From NCBI RefSeq assembly GCF_003595175.1, contig NZ_CP032419.1:1488001-1552000 (forward strand): a stretch of 64,000 nt of DNA. Direction: 5' to 3'. The notes under the pieces are model-generated. The model was not told the origin of the DNA and did not search any database. It was given only the letters and a program-made list of their open reading frames with translations. Shown here in pieces: positions 1 through 7,237 of the stretch. The first letter of the stretch is position 1. Each line of letters begins with the position of its first letter. A program made the position numbers and the translations under genes. Source of the stretch: Pseudomonas cavernae. Lineage in GTDB: Bacteria > Pseudomonadota > Gammaproteobacteria > Pseudomonadales > Pseudomonadaceae.

Positions 1-625
1 GCATGGCATGGTCGAAGGTCAGGCGCGTGCCCGAGCCCTGTTCGCGGAGAATCCAGGCCTCGCGGGTGAGTTCGTCGAGGCTGGCCTGGCCGCGCTGCGC
101 CAGCGGATGCTGCGGGGCGCAGAACACCACCAGCTCGTCCTCGACCCAGGGCTGCACCTCGATCTCCGGGTGCTGGCAATCGCCTTCGATTAGACCCAGA
201 TCCAGTTCGTAGTGGGCGATCTGTTGGACGATATTCGCCGTGTTCTGCACGTGCAGGCGCACCCGGCATTCGGGGTGGCGCTGCATGAAACTGCCGATCA
301 GCAGGGTCGCCAGGTAGTTGCCGACTGTCAGGGTGGCACCGACAGCCAGCGAACCGAAGCCACTCTTGCCGATGAGCAGGCGCTCGATCTCCTTGGCCTG
401 GTCGAGCAGCGCCACCGCCTGCGGCAGCAGCTGGCGGCCGAGAGCGTTGAGGTTCAGGCGCTTGCCGGCGCGGTCGAACAGTTGGCAGTCGGATTGCCGC
501 TCCAGCTCGGTCAGTGAAGTACTGGTCGCCGATTGCGACAACGCCAGCGATTGCGCGGCACGCGAGACGCTTTCCTGCTGGGCAATGGCGACGAACACCT
601 GAAGTTGGCGCAAGGTAAATCGCAT
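1..625 (-). CDS. finR: LysR-family regulator, FinR-like (C-terminus beyond window)
   Basis: Partial gene: the N-terminal 208 or so codons are present and the C-terminus runs off the left edge. The start ATG is at 625. The product begins MRFTLRQLQVFVAIAQQESV and continues with a LysR-type winged helix-turn-helix (SRAAQSLALSQSATS, residues about 21-35). The LysR substrate-binding domain starts near residue 92 (GSLAVGATLTVGNYLA). It is transcribed divergently from fpr with 117 bp between the starts. In P. putida the LysR regulator FinR is divergent from fprA and activates it under oxidative or iron stress, and the name is assigned from that context. Domain assignment is firm; the exact orthology is an inference. 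Confidence 0.75.
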   Translation of the reverse strand, partial: MRFTLRQLQVFVAIAQQESVSRAAQSLALSQSATSTSLTELERQSDCQLFDRAGKRLNLNALGRQLLPQAVALLDQAKEIERLLIGKSGFGSLAVGATLTVGNYLATLLIGSFMQRHPECRVRLHVQNTANIVQQIAHYELDLGLIEGDCQHPEIEVQPWVEDELVVFCAPQHPLAQRGQASLDELTREAWILREQGSGTRLTFDHAM

Positions 626-742
626 ATCTATATAACCGATAACCTATATCTTAATAATCCACTTAACAGATATTGTGCCCGCCATTAGAATGCCGCGCCA
701 TAGCCCTTATCGGGCGTGTGTGTTTTTTCCGAGGAAGCCTGC
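626..742. promoter_or_regulatory. Divergent finR/fpr promoter region
   Basis: This 117-bp intergenic stretch separates the divergent LysR gene and fpr. Positions 623-672 are strikingly AT-rich for this genome and contain related AT-rich motifs (tatctatata, cctatatctt), compatible with a LysR-type operator and overlapping promoters. The fpr ribosome site GAGGAAG lies 6-7 nt before the ATG at 743. No promoter was measured; the regulatory role follows from gene arrangement. Confidence 0.5.
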
Positions 743-1522
743 ATGAGCAATCTGAACGTAGAGCGTGTGCTCAGCGTCCATCACTGGAACGATACCCTGT
801 TCAGCTTCAAGACCACCCGCGACCCGGGCCTGCGTTTTGAAAACGGCCAGTTCGTGATGATCGGCCTGCAACAAGAGAATGGCCGCCCGCTGATGCGTGC
901 CTACTCCATCGCCAGTCCGAACTACGAAGAGCATCTGGAATTCTTCAGCATCAAGGTTCCGGACGGCCCGCTGACCTCCAAGCTGCAGCACCTGCAACCC
1001 GGCGATGAGCTAATGGTCAGCCGCAAGCCGACCGGCACCCTGCTGCTCAGCGACCTGTTGCCCGGCAAGCACCTGTACCTGCTCAGCACCGGCACCGGTC
1101 TGGCGCCGTTCATGAGCGTGATCCAGGACCCGGAAACCTACGAGCGGTTCGAGAAGGTCATCCTCGTTCACGGCGTGCGCTACGTGAACGAAGTCGCCTA
1201 CCAAAAGTTCATCACCGAGCACCTGCCGCAGAATGAATTCTTCGGCGATGCGCTGAAGGACAAACTGATCTACTACCCGACCGTGACCCGCGAGCCGTTC
1301 GAGAACCAGGGGCGTCTGACCGACCTGATGCGCAGCGGCAAGCTGTTCGACGACATCGGCCTGCCGCCGATCAATCCGCAGGACGACCGCGCGATGATCT
1401 GCGGTAGCCCGAGCATGCTCGACGAGACCAGCGAAGTGCTCGACAGCTTCGGCCTGAAGATCTCCGCGCGCATGGGCGAGCCGGGTGACTACCTGATCGA
1501 GCGCGCCTTCGTCGAGAAGTAA
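743..1522 (+). CDS. fpr: Ferredoxin/flavodoxin-NADP(+) reductase
   Basis: FAD-dependent reductase of 259 residues that exchanges electrons between NADPH and ferredoxin or flavodoxin in the cytosol. The FAD-binding motif RAYSIAS is near residues 53-59, and an NADP-binding segment STGTGLAPFMS follows near residues 114-124. The C-terminal region CGSPSMLDE and the ending ERAFVEK are typical of the Pseudomonas Fpr family. The start at 743 (MSNLNVERVLSV) is chosen because GAGGAAG precedes it and it gives the family's usual N-terminus; an upstream in-frame codon at 716 is less likely. The divergent LysR gene is its probable activator, and a hairpin terminator follows at 1543. Confidence 0.95.
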   Translation: MSNLNVERVLSVHHWNDTLFSFKTTRDPGLRFENGQFVMIGLQQENGRPLMRAYSIASPNYEEHLEFFSIKVPDGPLTSKLQHLQPGDELMVSRKPTGTLLLSDLLPGKHLYLLSTGTGLAPFMSVIQDPETYERFEKVILVHGVRYVNEVAYQKFITEHLPQNEFFGDALKDKLIYYPTVTREPFENQGRLTDLMRSGKLFDDIGLPPINPQDDRAMICGSPSMLDETSEVLDSFGLKISARMGEPGDYLIERAFVEK

Positions 1523-1542
1523 GCGCCAGCGTTGTATCCCCA

Positions 1543-1567
1543 AGCCCGCCCATCGGCGGGCTTTTTC
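1543..1567 (+). terminator. Rho-independent terminator of fpr
   Basis: The stem AGCCCGCC (1543-1550) pairs with GGCGGGCT (1555-1562) across a 4-nt loop and is followed by a T-rich tract. The T-tract sequence CTTTTTCTTGG is duplicated at 1772-1782, flanking an inserted element. Confidence 0.85.
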
Positions 1568-1571
1568 TTGG

Positions 1572-1770
1572 CTATGTCCCAGTTACGTGTTGGGACGCAC
1601 AGGCCTAGTAGGTGATGCCTGAGGCGATGATTCGTAGGGTGGGTTAGCCGTAGGCGTAACCCACCGACCAGGTTGGACGCTGGTGTCCAGGGTGGCGCCG
1701 CCGCTGGTGGGTTACGCCGCTACGCGGCTAACCCACAAAAAGCGCTGTGCAACCCTTAACTGGTACATAG
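1572..1770. mobile_element. MITE-like element, copy 1 (about 199 bp)
   Basis: The element starts CTATGTCCCAGTTACGTGTT, and its right end, read in reverse complement, is CTATGTACCAGTTAAGGGTT, so the termini are inverted repeats. The flanks carry a direct repeat CTTTTTCTTGG (1561-1571 and 1772-1782), consistent with target-site duplication at the fpr terminator. The interior holds two copies of a motif in which GTGGGTTA and TAACCCAC face each other (about 1640-1664 and 1709-1735), in opposite orientation to one another. There is no transposase. A second element with the same ends lies at 9716-9925. Confidence 0.6.
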
Positions 1771-1789
1771 CCTTTTTCTTGGCTCTGTC

Positions 1790-2200
1790 TCAGCCCTGGC
1801 TGAAGCGCTGGCCCGACAGCGCCGGATGGTAGAGCGGCTGGATCTTGTTGCCGGCCGGATCGAGCAGATGGAAGCTCCAGGCGCCGTCGCCATGGGCGAA
1901 TGGCCGGTCGAGCAGGGTCACGCCCCGGGCTTGCAGATAGTCGTACCAGGCCTGCAGCTCCTCCCGGCTGTCGACGACGAAGCCGTAGTGGTCGACCGCC
2001 TGCACGCCGCTGCTTTCGGCGTAGGCGCGGCCGAGGGAGAGGTTGTCGTTGCCGCAGGTGAGGTAGACCAGATCCTCGTTGGCGCGGTTGAGCACCTGCA
2101 TGCCGAGCACGTCGACATAGAAGCGCTCGCAGGCTTCCAGATTGGGCACCAGCAGCGCCAGGTGGCGCAGGCCATTGAGGCGGCCGGGACGATTGGGCAT
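1790..2200 (-). CDS. VOC-family (glyoxalase/dioxygenase fold) protein
   Basis: Small protein of 136 residues with the vicinal-oxygen-chelate fold: an N-terminal strand with LRHLALLVPNLEACERFY and a C-terminal HLLDPAGNKIQPLYHP. The metal-ligand pattern H (residue about 13), H (mid-protein, VDHYGF) and a late acidic or polar position fits a metal-dependent VOC protein, but the substrate cannot be inferred. The start ATG at 2200 is preceded by GGAG at 8 nt; an upstream TTG is less likely. It is divergent from the ABM-domain gene at 2260, and a 10-bp palindrome lies between them, suggesting co-regulation. Confidence 0.8.
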   Translation of the reverse strand: MPNRPGRLNGLRHLALLVPNLEACERFYVDVLGMQVLNRANEDLVYLTCGNDNLSLGRAYAESSGVQAVDHYGFVVDSREELQAWYDYLQARGVTLLDRPFAHGDGAWSFHLLDPAGNKIQPLYHPALSGQRFSQG

Positions 2201-2215
2201 TATCAATACTCCATT

Positions 2216-2225
2216 TTGTATACAA
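2216..2225. promoter_or_regulatory. Palindromic operator candidate TTGTATACAA
   Basis: A perfect 10-bp palindrome sits in the 59-bp gap between two divergent genes and overlaps where both promoters must lie. The form resembles operators of GntR-family (FadR-type) regulators, but no regulator gene is adjacent. Confidence 0.4.
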
Positions 2226-2259
2226 TTTGTCGCGACTATAGGACAAAAAGGAGTCCGCT

Positions 2260-2553
2260 GTGTACTGCCTGCTGCTCAAAACCCAACTCAAACCCGCCAG
2301 CCTCGAGGCCTTCATGGCCGCCATTCGGATCAATGCCACCGCCTCGGTGCGCGACGAGCCGGGCTGTCTGGTCTTCGACGTGCTGCAGGACCGCAGCGAT
2401 CCCGATCTGGTCTGGCTGTACGAGGTCTACGTCGATGAGGCGGCCTTCGAGGCGCACATGCGCACCCCGCACTTCCTCGCCAGCCGGCCGCTGGTCGAGC
2501 CGTTGATCCTCAGTCAGGAGGCCATCGAGGGCGATATGCTGGTGCGTGGCTAA
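2260..2553 (+). CDS. ABM-domain (YgiN/LsrG-like) putative quinol monooxygenase
   Basis: The product is 97 residues, a complete single antibiotic-biosynthesis-monooxygenase domain (dimeric ferredoxin-like fold). Diagnostic features are the early MYCLLLKTQLKP strand, EPGCLVFDVLQD, and the helix AAFEAHMRTPHF typical of YgiN-like proteins. The start is GTG at 2260, with AAAAAGGAG ending 5 nt upstream. It is divergent from a VOC protein gene, a pairing consistent with handling of quinones or reactive small molecules. The substrate is unknown. Confidence 0.8.
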   Translation: MYCLLLKTQLKPASLEAFMAAIRINATASVRDEPGCLVFDVLQDRSDPDLVWLYEVYVDEAAFEAHMRTPHFLASRPLVEPLILSQEAIEGDMLVRG

Positions 2554-2691
2554 ACTCGGGGCGCCGGCAGAAAACCGCTAGGGTCGGGAGTATGCCGAGA
2601 AAGTACATGGCGGCCGCGGGCGTGAATTAGCCTCAAGCTAGGGGTCGCAGGTGCCGCGGTAGGCGTTGCGACGCGGCCGCATGCTGGCGAG

Positions 2692-3384
2692 CTACGCCGG
2701 CGTGACCTCGAGCACCGTGATCCGCCCCGTCTCCGGGTAGTGCCAGCGCACATCCACGTCCCACAGGCGCGCACCGTAGCGCCGCGCGGGTTCTGGCTGC
2801 TGATACGCCGGGCGCGGGTCCTGGGCCAGGCATTGCTCGATCAGCGCCACCAGCGGTTCGCCGAGGCGCTCGCCATGCGCCTGGGCCTCAGCCAGCGCCG
2901 TTGTGCTCCAGTCCACCGTGATCGGCGCCGGCGCCTGCTCGGCGATGCCGTTGTGCGCGCCGGCGAGGCAGTCGGCATAGGGCACATAGGGCTTGATATC
3001 CAGCACCGGCGTGCCGTCCAGCAGGTCGATGCCGGACAGCCATAGGCGTCCCGGCTCGACCTTGTCCAGGCGGACCACCGATTGGCCGATGCCATTGGGG
3101 CGGTGCGTCGAGCGGGTGGCGAACACCCCCAGCGACTGATTGCCGCCCAGCCGCGGCGGGCGCACCTTGAGGCGCGGCTTGTCTTCCAGGGCCTGATGGA
3201 AGATGAACAGCAGCCAGACATGGCTGACCTGCTCTAACCCCTGTACCGCCTCGGCCTGATCGAAGGGTGCCACCAGCTCCAGCACCCCGCGCGCCGCGGG
3301 TGCCAGCTGCGGCTGGCGGGGGATGGCGAACTTCTCCTTGAAGCAGGAGCGGACGAAACCAATCGGGGTGACGGAGTAGGACAT
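2692..3384 (-). CDS. trmO: tRNA (N6-threonylcarbamoyladenosine37-N6)-methyltransferase TrmO (TsaA/YaeB family)
   Basis: 230 residues, the family's usual length. TrmO uses S-adenosylmethionine to methylate t6A37 of tRNA-Thr(GGU). The start MSYSVTPIGFVRSCFKEKFA matches the family's conserved IG-x-(V/I)-R-S-x(2)-K-x-K-F-x-(I/T)-P-R opening. Further signatures are GVFATRSTHRPNGIGQS (residues about 94-110) and DGTPVLDIKPYVPYAD. The C-terminal part carries the extra domain of the proteobacterial form. The ribosome site is weak. It stands alone on the minus strand upstream of an HxlR-like gene. Confidence 0.9.
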   Translation of the reverse strand: MSYSVTPIGFVRSCFKEKFAIPRQPQLAPAARGVLELVAPFDQAEAVQGLEQVSHVWLLFIFHQALEDKPRLKVRPPRLGGNQSLGVFATRSTHRPNGIGQSVVRLDKVEPGRLWLSGIDLLDGTPVLDIKPYVPYADCLAGAHNGIAEQAPAPITVDWSTTALAEAQAHGERLGEPLVALIEQCLAQDPRPAYQQPEPARRYGARLWDVDVRWHYPETGRITVLEVTPA

Positions 3385-3434
3385 GGGGCGAACCGCCGGC
3401 TGCAAAGGCGCTCATGATAGCCGAGCCAGGGCGC

Positions 3435-3821
3435 TCAGCGGGGTGGCGGGCGGCGGGTCGCCAGTTCGCCCAGGTCGACCGCCTCCTGCAGCCGGCGCAC
3501 TTCCTCGAGCAGGCCGAGGAAGCGCTGGCCGAACGGCGTCAGCCGGTATTCCACCTCCACCGGCGGCTTCTCGCCGTGCACCGCGCGCTGGACGATGCCG
3601 AAGCGCAGCATTTTCTGCCAGCGTTCGTTCATCACCTTGCTGGACAGCCCCGGACAGGCGCGCAGAAAGGCGCTGGGCCGCTGGCAGCCTTCGGCGCACA
3701 GCTGCAGCAGGCGCACCGACCACTTGCAGCCGACGATGCTCTCGACCATCGCCGCCACCGGGATGGCCCCGTCGTCAGCGGCGGTCAGGGCCGAGCGGGC
3801 TGGATTCTGCGAGTCGATCAT
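3435..3821 (-). CDS. HxlR-family winged-helix transcriptional regulator
   Basis: 128 residues covering one HxlR domain: GCKWSVRLLQLCAEGCQRPSA begins the fold, GLSSKVMNERWQKMLRFGIV is the recognition-helix region, and VEVEYRLTPFGQRFLGLLEE is the wing and last helix. HxlR proteins bind DNA as dimers and often sense electrophiles or oxidants through a cysteine; here Cys residues occur near positions 32, 42, 46 and 56. It is divergent from a protoglobin-thioredoxin operon at 3932 with 110 bp between, so control of that operon is the likeliest role (inference). Confidence 0.85.
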   Translation of the reverse strand: MIDSQNPARSALTAADDGAIPVAAMVESIVGCKWSVRLLQLCAEGCQRPSAFLRACPGLSSKVMNERWQKMLRFGIVQRAVHGEKPPVEVEYRLTPFGQRFLGLLEEVRRLQEAVDLGELATRRPPPR

Positions 3822-3931
3822 GGGCGCCTTACCGAAAAGTACCTTCCAGACATCAGCCTAGCCCAGGCGTAGATTGCTGGGACGGGGTGCCGCCGCGTGC
3901 CCCGGCCTCTCCAGACGAAAGGAGCCCAGTC

Positions 3932-4525
3932 ATGAGCGATTCGCTGAACATCCCCGGCTACAGCGCCGGGACCACCGCCGTGGCAGCATCCCCGGTGACC
4001 CTCGCCGACTTCGCGTTGATGCGCAAAAGCGTGCTCTTCGATGACCAGGACATCCGCTACCTGCGCCTGTCCCATGAGGTCTTGAAGGACCAGGTCGAGG
4101 CCATTCTGGATGTCTGGTATGGCTTCGTCGGCGCCAACCCGCACTTGCTGGCCGCGTTCTGCGCTCACGATGGCCAGCCGCTTGGCGATTACTTGGGCGC
4201 CGTGCGCCGGCGCTTCGGCCAGTGGATCCTCGACACCGCGCGCGCCGAGTACGACCAGCGCTGGCTGGACTACCAGCACGAGATCGGCCTGCGCCACCAC
4301 CGCAGCAAGAAGAATCGCACCGACGGCGCCGCGGCGAGTGCCATCGTGCCGTTCCGCGACCTGTTCCTGCTGATCTACCCGATCACCTTCACCCTCAGGC
4401 CCTTCCTTGCCAAGGCGGGGCACTCCGCCGAGGACGTCGAGAAGATGCACGCCGCCTGGCTGAAGTCGTGCCTGCTGCAGGTCACCCTGTGGAGCCGTGC
4501 TTACGTGAATGCGGGGGACTTCTGA
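3932..4525 (+). CDS. Protoglobin-family haem protein
   Basis: 197 residues matching the globin-sensor/protoglobin fold without a fused output domain. The likely proximal haem His lies in EIGLRHHRSKKNRTDG (residues about 114-129). A hydrophobic helix follows (FRDLFLLIYPITFTLRPFL). The start ATG at 3932 has AAAGGAG 8 nt upstream. The next gene overlaps by one base (TGATG), so the two are translationally coupled. Protoglobins bind O2, CO or NO; with a thioredoxin-fold partner and a divergent HxlR regulator, a role in NO or redox stress is plausible but not shown. Confidence 0.85.
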   Translation: MSDSLNIPGYSAGTTAVAASPVTLADFALMRKSVLFDDQDIRYLRLSHEVLKDQVEAILDVWYGFVGANPHLLAAFCAHDGQPLGDYLGAVRRRFGQWILDTARAEYDQRWLDYQHEIGLRHHRSKKNRTDGAAASAIVPFRDLFLLIYPITFTLRPFLAKAGHSAEDVEKMHAAWLKSCLLQVTLWSRAYVNAGDF

Positions 4526-5013
4526 TGCCCGCGCCAGCCCCCGAGTGGCAGACCAGCGTCTGGCTCAACACCCAGGAGCCGCTCAGTCTGGCAAGCCTGC
4601 GCGGGCGGGTGGTGGTGCTGCATGCGTTCCAGATGCTGTGCCCGGGCTGCGTGGCCCATGGCATTCCCCAGGCCCAGCGCGTCGCCGAGCTGTTCCGCGA
4701 CGCGCCGCTGACGGTAGTTGGTCTGCACACGGTGTTCGAGCACCACGAGGCCATGGGCGTGGAGGCGCTACGCGTGTTCCTGCAGGAGTACCGCATCCGC
4801 TTCCCGGTCGGCGTCGATGCCAGCGGGCCCGATGGCGAACGCATCCCGCGCACCATGCGCGCCTATGCCATGCCCGGCACCCCGACCAGCATCCTGATCG
4901 ACGCCCGGGGCCGCCTGCGTCATCAGGTGTTCGGCGTGCATGAGGACCTGCTGCTCGGCGCCCAGATCGGTGCTCTGCTGCTGGAACTCAAGCAAGGCGC
5001 CCCAGGCGACTGA
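4525..5013 (+). CDS. Thioredoxin-fold (redoxin/TlpA-like) protein
   Basis: 162 residues of thioredoxin-like fold: RGRVVVLHAFQMLCPGCVAH contains a CPGC active-site pair, and the cis-Pro loop is AMPGTPTSILID with LRHQVFG after it. No signal peptide is visible, so it is likely cytosolic. It starts inside the stop codon of the protoglobin gene (ATG at 4525), which indicates an operon. It may reduce a partner thiol or act as a peroxidase-like redoxin; the specific substrate is unknown. Confidence 0.8.
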   Translation: MPAPAPEWQTSVWLNTQEPLSLASLRGRVVVLHAFQMLCPGCVAHGIPQAQRVAELFRDAPLTVVGLHTVFEHHEAMGVEALRVFLQEYRIRFPVGVDASGPDGERIPRTMRAYAMPGTPTSILIDARGRLRHQVFGVHEDLLLGAQIGALLLELKQGAPGD

Positions 5014-5041
5014 GCCGCCCGGCGTGGAGCCGTTTGGGGCG

Positions 5042-5356
5042 TCAAGGGTTCGGCGTGAACCAGAACTCGATCTCGTCGGTTTCCTGGGCGAACTCGGCGG
5101 CATGCTCGGCGTGGGCGGGGACATGGTACCAATCGCCGACGCCATAGCGACGGACCTCGCCAGCCATGTGCAGGATCAGCTCGCCGCGGACGATGACGCC
5201 GTAATTGTCGGTGTCGTGGCTGTGGGGCGGGATCGAGGTGCCGGCCGGATAGGAGGCAAACAGCACATCGGCGCCGTCGGCGTTCAGGCGGTAGGCATCG
5301 AAGCGCCCATCGTAAAGCGGCAGGGAGCGGATTTTGTCGGGGTACTTTCCTGGCAT
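5042..5356 (-). CDS. Small single-domain cupin protein
   Basis: 104 residues making one cupin barrel. Motif 1 is PAGTSIPPHSHDTDNYGVIV with HxH metal ligands, and motif 2 is YGVGDWYHVPAHAEHAAEF. The metal and substrate cannot be told. The ribosome site GAAAGGAAACC precedes the ATG at 5356. It converges with the thioredoxin-like gene at 5013. Confidence 0.75.
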   Translation of the reverse strand: MPGKYPDKIRSLPLYDGRFDAYRLNADGADVLFASYPAGTSIPPHSHDTDNYGVIVRGELILHMAGEVRRYGVGDWYHVPAHAEHAAEFAQETDEIEFWFTPNP

Positions 5357-5419
5357 GGTGGTTTCCTTTCTGCTTCAGGCTGGGGCCACAGCGGCGGGTG
5401 TCAGTCGCCAGCGCCGCCA

Positions 5420-5566
5420 CTAGGCCTCGAGGTCGACCCGCAGCTGGCAGTCGATAATGCCGCTGCGATCCCAGGGCTCAGTCTTGAACTGTTGGTGGAT
5501 GCTGTCGAGCTCGAGCGTTGACGAGGCGGTCAGTGCGGTCGATTTTTCTGAGTCGTGCGCGCACAG
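5420..5566 (-). pseudogene. Possible gene-end remnant (C-terminal fragment)
   Basis: An open minus-strand frame of 49 codons lies between two stops. It ends PWDRSGIIDCQLRVDLEA then TAG at 5420, with coding-like composition but no start codon with a ribosome site. It looks like the tail of a gene whose front has been lost. The family is not recognised, and chance cannot be excluded in GC-rich DNA. Confidence 0.25.
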
Positions 5567-5630
5567 CTAGGCCAGCAACTAGGTTATGTGCCTGTTAAGT
5601 GTTGAACACGGCTTCTGTCGATACTGATAT

Positions 5631-6431
5631 TCAGGCGGCCGCCGCCCGGCCGAGCAGGAGCAGGCCCCAGCCCACCAGCAGCAGGCCGCCCAGACGGCCG
5701 AGCCAGGGTCCGCCGGGCAGGGTCTTCTCGAGCAGCACAAAGCCGCCGAGCAACGCCACCCACAGCATATTCATCACCCCGCCGACGAACAGCAGCCCCA
5801 TCAGCGCCCAGCAGCAGCCCAGGCAATACAGGCCGTGGGCCAGGCCCATGCGCCAGCCACCGAGGATTCCCGGGCGCCAGTAACCGAGCAGGAACTGCAG
5901 CGGGCCGCGGCACCGCTTGAGGCAGGCCGACTTGCTCGGCAGCCACTGATAGACGCCCGCGACCAGCAGCAAGCCCGCGCCCAGGCCGGCACTCTGGCTG
6001 CGCATCGCCGGGCTGAGCAGGGCGAGCTGCTCGAGCCCCCACTGCAGGAGGGTGGCGAGCAGGCTGAAGGCACTCCACACCAGCACATAGGCCAGGCTAA
6101 ACAACAGCAGCGCCCAGTGCCGCTGCGGCGTCGGCGTGCGTTTGCGCAGGACCTGCTGATAGAGCAGCAGCATCGGCAGGGCGCTGGGCAGCATCATGCC
6201 GACCATCATCACCGCCCACATGGCGAACATCAGCAGGGCCCCGTCGCTGCCCCAGGGCATCGGCATGCCGACCATCGCCAAGTCGGCCATGCCGCCGGGT
6301 GCGCGCATGTCCTCGGCCAGGCGCAGCAGCGTCAGCCAGGCCAAGCCGCAGAGGGCGAGCAGGCAGAGCAGGAACAGCCACTGCTCCTTCGCCAGCCCCT
6401 TGCGCTGGGCCGCCGCCGGCAGCTCGGCCAC
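5631..6431 (-). CDS. DUF2182 integral membrane protein
   Basis: 266 residues with about six or seven hydrophobic segments. The family hallmarks are GMMLPSALPMLLLY in an early helix, SACLKRCRGPLQFLLGYW with paired Cys (residues about 168-187), and the late segment GLYCLGCCWALM. The family is annotated as predicted metal-binding membrane proteins because of these Cys and Met-rich helices. The start is GTG at 6431, two bases after the DUF1326 stop, so the two are coupled. The biochemical function is unknown. Confidence 0.85.
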   Translation of the reverse strand: MAELPAAAQRKGLAKEQWLFLLCLLALCGLAWLTLLRLAEDMRAPGGMADLAMVGMPMPWGSDGALLMFAMWAVMMVGMMLPSALPMLLLYQQVLRKRTPTPQRHWALLLFSLAYVLVWSAFSLLATLLQWGLEQLALLSPAMRSQSAGLGAGLLLVAGVYQWLPSKSACLKRCRGPLQFLLGYWRPGILGGWRMGLAHGLYCLGCCWALMGLLFVGGVMNMLWVALLGGFVLLEKTLPGGPWLGRLGGLLLVGWGLLLLGRAAAA

Positions 6432-6433
6432 CC

Positions 6434-7069
6434 TTAACGCACCACCCCGCGCCCGGTGAAGTGCAACTGGGCGAAATGTCCGTGGCTATGCTGCGAGCCG
6501 ATCTTGATCGCCCCCTGGGTCTGGTAGCTGCCGCTGGCCATCTGCGCCTCGGTGAACTCGAAGCCCTGGGGCAGAATCAGCCGTGCCTCCTGGGGTTCGC
6601 CGGTGACCGGGTTGCGGATCGGCTCGCCGGTCACTTCCAGCACGCCGGGGATGCGCGTGTGCGCCTGGCGGGTCACCATGTCCACGGAGAACTCGATCGG
6701 CACGAACTGCGGCTCGTACATCTCGCTGATGGTGCTGCTGAAGACCTGGAATACGGTGGCGCCCGGATCGGTTTCCTCGCCGGCGAGGATGCTCAGCAAC
6801 GCCTTGCGTTGCGCCGCCGTGGCCTTGTCCTCGATAAACACCTGGCAGCGGCCGTTGCCTTCGTGGATGGCGCCCGGCCAGGCGAAGGTGCCGACCCAGC
6901 AGAGACCGTCCAGTGAGATATCGTTGAAGTGCCCGTGCTGCACCCGCATCGACACCACCGCCTCACAGTGACCGTGGGTGGGTGGTGAACTGAATTGACA
7001 CGGGCAGCCCCAGTTGCAGTTACAGGAAGCGAATTCGACGCCCTGCAAGCGCCAGTCGGCCATGCTCAT
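6434..7069 (-). CDS. DUF1326 protein
   Basis: 211 residues typical of DUF1326: it opens with WRLQGVEFASCNCNWGCPCQ, a CxCxxxCxC cysteine cluster (residues about 16-22) that looks like a metal site. The ATG at 7069 has a strong GGAGG 6 nt upstream. It is the first gene of a two-gene unit with the DUF2182 membrane protein; the two families are repeatedly found together. A soluble metal-binding partner of the membrane protein is an inference. Confidence 0.85.
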   Translation of the reverse strand: MSMADWRLQGVEFASCNCNWGCPCQFSSPPTHGHCEAVVSMRVQHGHFNDISLDGLCWVGTFAWPGAIHEGNGRCQVFIEDKATAAQRKALLSILAGEETDPGATVFQVFSSTISEMYEPQFVPIEFSVDMVTRQAHTRIPGVLEVTGEPIRNPVTGEPQEARLILPQGFEFTEAQMASGSYQTQGAIKIGSQHSHGHFAQLHFTGRGVVR

Positions 7070-7183
7070 GGCTTACCTCCTTGCGCCCTGGCGGCGCGAG
7101 GTGCTGTGGCCCCCAACTGATAACGCTAGCAGAGCGGGCCCGGCAGGCTGGCACTAGCCGACCGGGGGCCTGCCGGTGGCGTC

Positions 7184-7237
7184 AGAGCCTGTTCAGGGCC
7201 GTCGCGAGTGAGCGCAGCAGATCGTGAGCAGGCTCTC
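7184..7237. repeat. Short derivative of the palindromic repeat family
   Basis: 54 bp starting AGAGCCTGTTCAGG and ending with the matching arm GTGAGCAGGCTCTC. It keeps the outer arms and the GCGCAGCAGATC motif of the family but lacks the inner stem and apical loop. It directly abuts a full-length copy at 7238. Confidence 0.6.
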
